DNA from: Candida dubliniensis CD36
Taxonomy: Eukaryota > Ascomycota > Pichiomycetes > Serinales > Debaryomycetaceae
Length of the DNA: 64,000 nucleotides
Direction of reading: 5' to 3'
Assembly: GCF_000026945.1 (NCBI RefSeq)
Contig: NC_012861.1
Coordinates: 930,001 to 994,000, forward strand
A program made the position numbers and the translations under genes. The notes beneath the pieces are model-generated. The model did not search any database. It was not told where the DNA came from and saw only the letters and a list, made by a program, of their open reading frames with translations. Shown in pieces: positions 9,271 through 18,600 of the stretch (position 1 is the first letter of the stretch; the number at the start of each line of letters is the position of its first letter).

Positions 9271-10338
9271 ATGTTTCAACGACATTAATAAATTCGAGAA
9301 ATAGATGATCAAATCTCTATTTATTTTCACCAACAATTATCAAACTTTATACTGTTTAATATATTCTCTTATCACTGTGTTAATCATATAAAAGTTGTTT
9401 TCAAGGTGATTAATTTACATCCAATTATTCAATCTACAAAACAAAATAAACTAATCATTATTCATATCAATGTTAATAAGTAAAGTTTCTTACTTACATA
9501 AATCTGTAGTTTTATCAACCAAATTTAAAAAAAAAAAAATATCATAAATGAGTAGTATTGTATTAAATCTTTTTGTGAATCGTGGCCACTACAACAATAA
9601 GCACTAGTGGTCAATGTGAACTTCTTCTAAATTCAATTCTACTTTGCATTTGTTTAAAGTATTATTTTGTATATCTCATATTAATATTGACTAATAGTTC
9701 TGTTGCAAAGTCCAGAAGTTAGCCAAAACAAAAAAAAAAAATAAATGGTCTAGTCGTGTATAGAAACTTCTTGTGTGTGTGTGTGTATGACTAAAATTTG
9801 AGAATTTCAATCTCCTTTAGGAATTATCAATTGATTATATAAATTTTGTTATTGAGAATTATGAGTCATAAATTCTTACAGTATGTGTTGTTGGGACCTG
9901 AAAAAAAAAAAAAAAAAAAATTTTGATATTGCCGTTGTTTATATACAGGATTAGCAGCAATTTTTTTTTTTCCACTTTATCATGTTTTATCAGAAGCTGA
10001 TTTTTTTGATTTTCCACTAATAACATATAGTTACTCACTCCGCGCTAAACTTCCCAAATTGCTTACTTAATTTGGGGCAAGTGGAATTAATAGTAATATA
10101 GATCATTATTATTACTCACCACCATTTTTTTTTCACACAAGGCATAGTTCAAGTTTTTTTTTTTTTTACTTCTTTGGGGGGAAGACGGGGGAGTTTGAAG
10201 AAAAATTTTTCAAAATATATATAAACTCCTTTTCTTATAAAAGTTAGTTTCCCCTTTTCTTACTTTTTTTTTTTTCTTTCTTTCTTTCTTTCTTTTAACT
10301 ATTTACTATTATTCTTTACTTCCTCTACTATTTAAATC
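9271..10338. other. Intergenic and promoter region of LYS22
   Basis: There is no gene. A hairpin-capable GGCCACTA/TAGTGGTC pair lies near 9585-9614, a (GT)n run near 9775-9786, several A and T runs, and (CTTT)n just before the gene (about 10276-10296). The best regulatory site is a TGAGTCA at 9862-9868, listed separately. Confidence 0.5.
9862..9868. promoter_or_regulatory. Gcn4-type site TGAGTCA upstream of LYS22
   Basis: A perfect palindromic Gcn4 consensus lies 471 bp before the homocitrate synthase start. Lysine-pathway genes are classical targets of general amino-acid control, so a Gcn4 role is likely, although activity is not shown by the sequence. Confidence 0.55.
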
Positions 10339-11595
10339 ATGTCTGTTGCTTCTAATCCATATGGTCCAAATCCATCAGATTTCTTATCCAATGTCAATAA
10401 ATTTGAAGTCATTGAATCAACTTTAAGAGAAGGTGAACAATTTGCTAATGCCTTTTTCACTACTGAAAAAAAAATTGAAATTGCTAAAGCTTTAGATGAT
10501 TTTGGAGTTGATTATATTGAATTGACTTCACCAGTAGCATCAGAACAATCAAGAAAAGATTGTGAAGCCATTTGTAAATTAGGTTTAAAAGCTAAAATAT
10601 TAACTCATATTAGATGTCATATGGATGATGCTAGAGTTGCTGTTGAAACTGGAGTTGATGGAGTTGATGTAGTTATTGGAACTTCTCAATTTTTAAGACA
10701 ATATTCTCATGGTAAAGATATGAATTATATTGCTCAAAGTGCTATTGAAGTTATTGAATTTGTTAAATCTAAAGGTATTGAAATTCGTTTTAGTTCTGAA
10801 GATTCATTTAGATCAGATATTGTTGATTTATTAAATATTTATCGTACTGTTGATAAAATTGGAGTGAATAGAGTTGGTATTGCTGATACTGTTGGTTGTG
10901 CTAATCCAAGACAAGTTTATGAATTGGTTAAAACTTTAAAATCAGTAGTTTCTTGTGATATTGAATGTCATTTCCATAATGATACTGGTTGTGCTATTGC
11001 TAATGCTTATACTGCTTTAGAAGCTGGTGCTAAATTAATTGATGTTTCTGTATTGGGGATTGGTGAAAGAAATGGAATTACTCCATTAGGAGCATTAATG
11101 GCAAGAATGATTACTGCTGATCGTGATTATGTTTTATCAAAATATAAATTACATAAATTAAGAGATTTAGAAAATTTGGTTGCTGATGCTGTACAAATTA
11201 ATATTCCATTTAATAATCCAATTACAGGATTTTGTGCTTTTACTCATAAAGCTGGTATTCATGCTAAAGCTATTTTAGCTAATCCATCAACTTATGAAAT
11301 TTTGAATCCTAATGATTTTGGTTTAACCAGATATATTCATTTTGCTAATAGATTAACTGGTTGGAATGCCATTAAATCAAGAGTTGATCAATTGAATTTA
11401 CATTTGACTGATGATCAAGTTAAAGAAGTTACAAATAAAATTAAAAAATTGGGTGATGTTAGACAATTGAATATCGATGATGTTGATTCAATTATTAAAG
11501 ATTTCCATGCTGAACAAAGTACAACTAATACTCCTCTTTTAAAACCAGTAGAGGCGGATGATGAAACTCCAGAAATCAAAAAACAAAAAGTATAG
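10339..11595 (+). CDS. LYS22: Homocitrate synthase, first step of the alpha-aminoadipate lysine pathway
   Basis: The 418-residue enzyme condenses acetyl-CoA with 2-oxoglutarate to homocitrate. It is a DRE-TIM metallolyase: ESTLREGEQ at 26-34 holds the catalytic Arg-Glu pair, the HFH metal-binding pair is at 212-214 followed by [10 protein letters not shown], and GIGERNG (241-247) is the second family signature. The C-terminal part (about 300-400) carries the [11 protein letters not shown] segment and the regulatory region, ending in a basic KKQKV tail. Length equals the fungal family. C. albicans has two isozymes, LYS21 and LYS22. I choose LYS22 because of the neighbouring genes (an ADH and MOT1), from memory of gene order. 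A Gcn4-type site lies upstream, consistent with amino-acid control. Confidence 0.93.
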   Translation: MSVASNPYGPNPSDFLSNVNKFEVIESTLREGEQFANAFFTTEKKIEIAKALDDFGVDYIELTSPVASEQSRKDCEAICKLGLKAKILTHIRCHMDDARVAVETGVDGVDVVIGTSQFLRQYSHGKDMNYIAQSAIEVIEFVKSKGIEIRFSSEDSFRSDIVDLLNIYRTVDKIGVNRVGIADTVGCANPRQVYELVKTLKSVVSCDIECHFHNDTGCAIANAYTALEAGAKLIDVSVLGIGERNGITPLGALMARMITADRDYVLSKYKLHKLRDLENLVADAVQINIPFNNPITGFCAFTHKAGIHAKAILANPSTYEILNPNDFGLTRYIHFANRLTGWNAIKSRVDQLNLHLTDDQVKEVTNKIKKLGDVRQLNIDDVDSIIKDFHAEQSTTNTPLLKPVEADDETPEIKKQKV

Positions 11596-12423
11596 TATAG
11601 AATATAATATAATAGAATAGAATAGATATTATATTATATTATATTATATTCTGTATATGTATGTATAGGTATATTTCCATTGAAATAAAAATAATGATTA
11701 AACTGTTATTTAGTTTGTTTAGAAAATTCCTTAAATTCTGCTTTTAGTTGGATTAAAAAATATCACGATAAATTCAAAATCATCAAATGTGATTGATTAG
11801 AATCGGTTAATAAAGCTTTTGCAAAATATTTCTGAGTTTAACTGTATCAGTTGCCGAAATCATGGAATTACGGGGATTTGTAAAACCTTAAAATCTTAAT
11901 GTTAAAAAAAAACAAAAAAAAAAAAAAAGAGACTTTGTTACTTTTATCTCGATAAAGGCTAATAAGCTATATTATATTGTGGAAAATATGTATCTTTACA
12001 ATCTGAAAGGTAGGTTTCATTTTTCCATTCAATCTTGTAAAATTGAGTTATCAATATTAGTTGATATTCATTTGTGACGTAACAAATAATGAGTTTCTCT
12101 CCACATCTTGAGAAGATGGATAAATATTAAATTGTTCCGCATGTGTGGGGAGAAAAAAAAAAAAAAAAAGCATATTATACAAAGCTGAGATTTTACCTCG
12201 AAAGAATTAAATAGTGAAAATCTTAATGAACAAACAAATCGGAAGCAAATATGTTTTGTAACCCCGCCACCACCACCACCACCACCACTATCTCTGTCAT
12301 TACCTCTAATTCTATGAAACAAAATATCACTACAAATATTCATTAAAATTCCCACATTTTTTTTTTTTTTTTTTTGTTTCCTTAAAAAAAAATTACAATT
12401 TTAATAAAACTACACTATAGACA
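11596..12423. other. Intergenic region between LYS22 and the alcohol dehydrogenase gene
   Basis: Only an AT-rich spacer is seen: (ATATT)n repeats right after LYS22 (about 11600-11650), A runs near 11905-11928 and 12154-12169, a (CCA)n tract near 12262-12288 and a T run near 12357-12375. A 95-codon minus-strand frame here is built on the CCA repeat and is not a credible gene. Confidence 0.5.
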
Positions 12424-13473
12424 ATGCCAACTCAATCAGGATATGGATACGTTGAAGGATATTCCGATATTCAAAAATTCACTAATATTCCCATCCCTAT
12501 TCCAAAAGGTAATGAAGTATTATTAAAAGTTGAAGCTGCTGGATTATGTCTTTCTGATCCTCATGTTTTAATTGCTGGTCCAATTCAAAGTAAACCTCCA
12601 ATACCATTAGCAACCAAATTTATTATGGGTCATGAAATTGCTGGATCAATTAGTTCTGTTGGTGAACAATTAATTAATGATCCAAATTATAAACAAGGTG
12701 CTAGATTTGCTTTACAAATTGCTAAAGCATGTGGAATGTGTAATTCATGTCGTCAAGGATATGATGGTGTTTGTGAACTGAGTCATCAAGCTTATGGATT
12801 GAATGAAGATGGAGGATTTCAACAATATTTGTTAATTAAAAATTTACGTACTTTATTACCTATTCCTGATGGAGTTAGTTTTGAACAAGCAGCTGTCACT
12901 ACTGATTCAGTATTGACTCCATTTCATGCAATTCAAAAAGTTCGAAATTTATTAAAACCAACATCAAAAATATTAGTACAAGGATGTGGTGGATTAGGAT
13001 TAAATGCAATTCAAATATTGAAAAATTATGGTTGTTATATTGTTGCTTCTGATGTTAAAAATGAAGTTGAAAAATTAGCTTTACAATATGGTGCTAATGA
13101 ATTTCATATTGATATCAATAAATCTAATCATGAATCAATGTCATTTGATATAATTTTCGATTTTGTTGGTATTCAACCAACATTCAATAATTCTGATAAA
13201 TTTATTAAAAGACGAGGTAAAATAGTAATGATAGGTTTAGGTAGATCAAAATTATTTATACCAAATTATAAATTAGCTATTCGTGAAGTTGAAATCATTT
13301 TCAATTTTGGTGGTCATTCAGCTGAACAAATAGAATGTATGCAATGGGTTGCAAAAGGATTAATTAAACCTAATGTTCATGTTGCTGATTTCAATTCTTT
13401 ACCACAATATCTTGAAGATTTGGCAAATGGTAAATTAACTGGAAGAATTGTATTTAGACCTAATAAATTGTAA
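12424..13473 (+). CDS. ADH3: Zinc-dependent alcohol dehydrogenase (MDR superfamily)
   Basis: The 349-residue protein has all features of a zinc-containing medium-chain alcohol dehydrogenase. Catalytic-zinc ligands are C42 (GLCLSD), H70-E71 (GHE) and probably D161 (TTDSVLTPFHA). The structural-zinc lobe is C103, C106, C109 and C117. The Rossmann nucleotide-binding loop is GCGGLGLNA (187-195), and the Asp at 210 after the second strand favours NAD over NADP. It is not closely similar to the classical fermentative Adh1; the TTDSVLTP segment resembles secondary-alcohol or hydroxyacid dehydrogenases. Substrate is unknown. The symbol rests on position next to LYS22, from memory of C. albicans gene order, and is tentative. 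One CTG codon (residue 119) would be Ser in this yeast. Confidence 0.8.
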   Translation: MPTQSGYGYVEGYSDIQKFTNIPIPIPKGNEVLLKVEAAGLCLSDPHVLIAGPIQSKPPIPLATKFIMGHEIAGSISSVGEQLINDPNYKQGARFALQIAKACGMCNSCRQGYDGVCELSHQAYGLNEDGGFQQYLLIKNLRTLLPIPDGVSFEQAAVTTDSVLTPFHAIQKVRNLLKPTSKILVQGCGGLGLNAIQILKNYGCYIVASDVKNEVEKLALQYGANEFHIDINKSNHESMSFDIIFDFVGIQPTFNNSDKFIKRRGKIVMIGLGRSKLFIPNYKLAIREVEIIFNFGGHSAEQIECMQWVAKGLIKPNVHVADFNSLPQYLEDLANGKLTGRIVFRPNKL

Positions 13474-13575
13474 TAATCAAAAGGTGTTGATTATTTTGAT
13501 TATTGTAAAATAAATAAATGAAATGTACCTTTTCCATAGTTCGCATTATTCACTTAAAGCTTTTCTTGTTGCCTG

Positions 13576-13615
<40 letters not shown>

Positions 13616-13689
13616 ACTCCTTACTTTTGCTCTCTTTCTTTCTAAAACTGTACATTAGTAAATTCTTCTAATCACTTACTACAACAATA
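13474..13689. other. Short intergenic region with a long A tract
   Basis: A run of about 30 A (near 13580-13610) separates the alcohol dehydrogenase gene from the CCDC124-like gene and probably forms a nucleosome-poor promoter element. I see nothing else here. Confidence 0.45.
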
Positions 13690-14367
13690 ATGGCAAAAAA
13701 GAACGCAGGTGAAAATTCCAAGAAGGCAGCAGGTAATGCTCGTAAAGCTGAACAAGCAGCTAAAAAGAAACAAGAAGTGATGGACAAATTAGAACAAGAA
13801 GAAGAAGCAGCATGGTCTCAAGGTGCCAAAAAGGGGAATAAAAAGAAGGAAGATGAACAATTTAAAAAGGAAGAAGCAGCTCGTAAAAAAGCTGAACGTG
13901 ATGCATTACTAGCTGCTGAAGAAGCAAGTATGCCTTCAAAACCAACAAAAGCCAAAAATAGAGGTGCTGAAAAAGTGGCTCAAAGAAGAACAGGTAAAAT
14001 TGATGATTTCTTGGATTATAATAAAGATATTCCTGAATTGAGTGCTAGTGGACTTGATAGTGCATTAGAAGCATTGTCATTAACTGGAACTGGTGGTGGT
14101 ATTTCTAATAAAGATATTGATAGACATCCAGAAAGAAGAGTTAAAGCTGCTTATAATGCATACGAAGAAAAAAGATTACCAGAAGTTAGAAAAGAAAATC
14201 CTGGTTTAAGATTAAATCAAATTAAGAATTTAATATTCAAAGAATTCCAAAAATCACCAGAAAATCCAATGAATCAAGACACTAATGTTCAATATAATGC
14301 CAGTGGTGAAGATATTGCAAATAAAAAGAAAGAGGCAAGAGCAGCAAGAGAACAAAAATTTACCTAG
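13690..14367 (+). CDS. CCDC124/Oxs1-family coiled-coil ribosome-associated protein
   Basis: The 225-residue, highly charged protein starts with a Lys/Ala/Glu-rich coiled coil (about 1-110) and ends in the conserved CCDC124 domain (about 140-225): DIDRHPERRVKAAYNAYEEKRLPEVRKENPGLRLNQIKNLIFKEFQKSPENPMNQ. From family knowledge, CCDC124 and the short yeast relatives Lso1 and Lso2 bind the ribosomal A and P site region and help idle 80S ribosomes to recover; the fission-yeast relative Oxs1 is linked to oxidative stress. The full-length form is missing from S. cerevisiae, so this is a lineage difference. The ATG at 13690 directly follows a short A/C-rich leader. Confidence in the family is high, in the precise role moderate. 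Confidence 0.85.
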   Translation: MAKKNAGENSKKAAGNARKAEQAAKKKQEVMDKLEQEEEAAWSQGAKKGNKKKEDEQFKKEEAARKKAERDALLAAEEASMPSKPTKAKNRGAEKVAQRRTGKIDDFLDYNKDIPELSASGLDSALEALSLTGTGGGISNKDIDRHPERRVKAAYNAYEEKRLPEVRKENPGLRLNQIKNLIFKEFQKSPENPMNQDTNVQYNASGEDIANKKKEARAAREQKFT

Positions 14368-15641
14368 ATTGAATATTTACTATGTTGTTTTTTTTGGGGG
14401 GGGGGGCGGGGGGGAGTAATCATATAGAATGTACTCTTTATAGGTTAAATTAATGAATGAATGGTATAAATATGATTTACTAGGAGATTTGTATTTGACA
14501 ACGAAAGAAAAGAAAAGAAATGAAAAAAAAAAGTGATGAAAAAATAATTGAAAATCATGCACGACAATTTTTTTTGATAGTATTTATATAAGTTACCCGG
14601 CTTTTGATATATGAATTTGGTAGCAGTAGTTTTAAAACAATATAAACTTACCGTCAAATTTGTGTTTAAAAGTTTCTAATAAAAAAAAAAAAAAAAAAAA
14701 AATAACAAAGTTTAAAAGAAAAAACTCATTGTTTGGTGGTGAATAAACGACTACCAGTGTCAACATCAAGAAAGTTCTTTTGGCGATTAGTTGAGGTGCT
14801 CAATAATTGTTAAAGGGAGTTAGAAATTGCATACACAGTTAGCTTTTGAATATCAAATAAGTAGTCAGTAATGAGTTTGGGTTATACCTTGTAAATTGAT
14901 CACCAAATACATCCTCTGATTTATTACAAAGAGTTGGATAGAATGAATAAGATTAGAATGTTTTGTCGTTGCACTTGATTTAGTACTAGCCTATATTTGA
15001 TGGGAGAAACATAGAATAGTTTGACCTTTTAGAACAAATAACAAAAGGCAAATCAATTAATAAAACAGATTTATTGTTGTTGTTGTTGATAATTTGGGTT
15101 TTCCATTAATCTATTCTGTTGTTTGTACCATCCGCGTGTGGTTTTGAAATTGAATTAAAAAAAAAAAAAGAAAATAAAAATAAATAAATTTACGTGAAGA
15201 AGAAGAAGAAGAAAGAAGTCTCCCACTGAAAGTGAAAGAGAGAGGGTAGAATAATAAACAACAACCAACGACAAAATGCGCAAAGGAAAAAAAAAAAAAT
15301 TTCTCTTTCAATTCAATATAAATATCGATTAGTTTTTCCCAGTCTTTCATTCTCTCTCTCTCTCTCTCTATTCTATTCTATTCTCATCACCCACCCCCTT
15401 CTTAAACAGAAAGAAAGAAAAGAAAAAAAAAAAGTATCAACAACAACAGTCAGACATTAAATATTTTATAATCTTCCAATTATACACTACTACTTCTAGT
15501 TCCATACATCCCCACCCCCCCTACTCCTTGACATTATATACACGACTTTGTCTTTTTTTTTTTTTTGGTTTTATTTTTTTACAGCCACAAACATCCAAAC
15601 ATCCAAACATCCATACTTACATAATTACATAATTACATAAA
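14368..15641. other. Intergenic region upstream of MOT1
   Basis: The region starts with a G11-C-G7 tract (14396-14414) that could form a G-quadruplex. It also has A runs, a (GAA)n tract near 15197-15215, a (TC)n tract near 15351-15369 and tandem short repeats before the MOT1 start (ACATCCAA, ATAATTAC). Frames on the minus strand here follow these simple repeats. No gene is supported. Confidence 0.5.
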
Positions 15642-18600
15642 ATGTCAAGATTAGATCGATTAGTAGTATTATTGGAGACAGGATCTACACCATTCATTAG
15701 AAACACTGCAGCTGATCAATTATCTGATCTAGCCAAAGCTCATCCAGAAGATACAATCAATTTATTAGGAAGAGTTTATCCATATTTGAAATCGAAAAAA
15801 TGGGAAACAAGAATTGCTGCTGCTAGAGCATTTGGTGGTATTGTTAATAATGCTCCATTATGGGATCCAAATTCAGAAAAGCAAATAAAATTGGAAAAAG
15901 ATACCGAACAAGTATTTGTTAAAGAGGAACTACAAACAGATCCAATAGTTAAAAAAGAATTTCCTCAAGATGAAATTATTATAAAAAAGGAACAAGATGA
16001 AGAACTACAGAAACTTACTAAAAATTTATCTAATCTAATTAACTTTGACTCCTTCAGTTTACAAGAATTGATTAAATGTGGCACTAAACTTTTAGCATCA
16101 AAACTGGATGATACCGATTCAGATGATTATGCCAATGACGTAACACTACTTGGTAGAATTAAAAGACATAGATCAAGCATAATACCGAAAGAAAAAACAA
16201 ACCCAGAATTATCCAAAGAAAACTCCCCTGATCCACATGTGAAAGAGGAGCCCATAGTAAAACAAGAACATACTGGGCATCAACAACAAGACATTCAAAC
16301 ATCAGCAAGTGCTTCTCCACCTCCACCACCAAGTGGTTCAAATAAACCAGTATCAAGTGCTAGATTAAAGGCTATGCAAAGGAGGAGAGCTAAAGCAAGT
16401 GCCAAAAACGGTGCCAATAAAATCCGTTCAGTCGATATATCTCAAAGTTCTTTATCCAGACAAATGATGGAAAATGGGGAAGGAATGGACATAGATTCCA
16501 AAGATTCAACTCCACAATTTGACGTCACATCCCAACAAGGTGGTAATAAATTAGTCGTTGAAACTAAAACTTCAGAATTGTCACCTCTATTGTCGCAACA
16601 GAATAAGGTAGCAGGATTAATTTGGCAATTTCAAGGTGTTTATGAATTACTTCTAGCTGATTTATTTGATGACCAATGGGAAATAAGGCATGGCGCAGCC
16701 TTGGGATTGAGAGAGTTGGTGAAAAAACACGGCAAAGGTGCTGGTAGAGTGATGAACAAAACTCAACAAGAAAATGATACAAACAATGCTGCTACTTTGG
16801 AAGATTTAGCTGTAAGAATATGTGTGATATTTGTGCTTGATAGATTTGGTGATTATGTATCAGACACTGTTGTAGCCCCTGTTCGTGAGTCGGTGGCTCA
16901 AACATTAGCTGCGTTATTGATACATTTGAACGAAGACACTGTTGTCAAAATTTTCCATTGCTTAAATTCAATGGTTTTACAAAAGGATATGGTTCCAAAA
17001 TGCTGGGAAGCTAAACATGGTGGGATACTAGGCGTACGATATCTTGTTAGTGTTAGGACTGACATATTGCTAGCTAATCCTGCAATGTTTGACGATGTGG
17101 TGACCATGGTGCTAAGTGGTTTAAAAGAAAGTGACGATGATGTCCAATCAGTAGCCGCTTTGACCCTTACGCCAATTGCTTCGCAATTTGTAACTACAAG
17201 AAAAAATGTTATTGGGACATTATTGACGGTTATATGGGATTGTCTTGTCAATTTACGTGACGATTTGTCTGCATCGATAGGTTCTGTTATGGATTTGTTG
17301 GCAAAACTATGCAGCCACAAAGAAGTCATTGAAATAATGCAACAGGATGCTAGTGAAAATAAAGACAACTCATTTGAAAACCTTGTGCCCAGATTGTTTC
17401 CATTTTTGAGACACTCTATTACAAATGTCCGGAAAGCTGTTTTGAGAACAATTTTGGAATTTTTGTCTATTGAAGATAGCTCTACCAAAGCTTGGATCAA
17501 TGCTAAGGCTTTGAGATTAGTATATCAAAATCTATTGGTGGAACAAAACATTGATGTTTTGAATTTATCAGCACAAGTATATGAGAAATTATTACTTGAA
17601 ATGACCAATAACAACATTAATATTGATGTAATTTTTACAAAGCAATCAAAGTCTTTATTGACTTTGACAATGACACCTATTGGTATTTCAAGACATACTT
17701 ATTCAATGAATACTACTTTAATAATGAGACCATCAGGAGAAATGTTGGGACCATTGCAAGATGATGATTGTCGTGGCAAGAAACGTAAACCTGATGAAAA
17801 TACTACAGATATTCCTGTAGAAGATTTAAAAGTTAATATTGATTCCCCAATTTATAAAGGTGATGTAATGTTAGTTGGTTACGACAAGTTAATTGGCATG
17901 AGATGTGCTGCCTCAGCTGCATTTGGTAAAACCTTATCATACATGCAATCAGAAGAGACATTATTAAAAATTTTTGAAGCGATTTTAGGATATTTGAAAT
18001 CATCCCATGCCACATCAGTTTTATTAAGTGCATTTATTGTTGAAGAGTATGCTACAGCTTTGAAACAAAGAGGTTTAAAACCAAATGAGAAAATTGTTGC
18101 TTTGTTGAGTGAGACATTTAACCAGGTTTTACTGGAACCGGAAAGTTTGCCACATTTCCGAGAATTGGTTCCTACATTGAAATCAGTTAGGACATCTTGC
18201 TTGCAATTATTCGATGTGTTTGTTACTGCGGGAAAAATTTCTCCATCAAGAATCCCACAAATCCCAGTTGTTGTTCAAGGTGAAGCAGAGGCTGGACCAG
18301 GTGCATTTGGACTTGATACTGCTGAGAAAATTTGTAATGAGAATTTTGTTAAACTTAAAAAACATTTGTCTGCATCCCATAGATTATCTGCCAATCAAGC
18401 TCTTGAAGATGCCAAACATAGAATCCTGGTTGCAATGGAAGAGTCACAATTAGCTTTCACATCGAGAGCAAACAGTATATTTGCTGGATTTGCTGCTGCA
18501 AGTTTAGCCTTGGCAGGTGTACCAAAAAAGTTAAATCCAATTATAAAGTCATTAATGGAAAGTGTAAAGCTGGAAGAAACATTGGTTCTTCAGAAACGGT

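Noticed and set aside
16898..17500. 200-codon frame on the strand opposite MOT1
   Set aside because: Antisense shadow of the HEAT-repeat coding region; MOT1 is well conserved in the plus frame.
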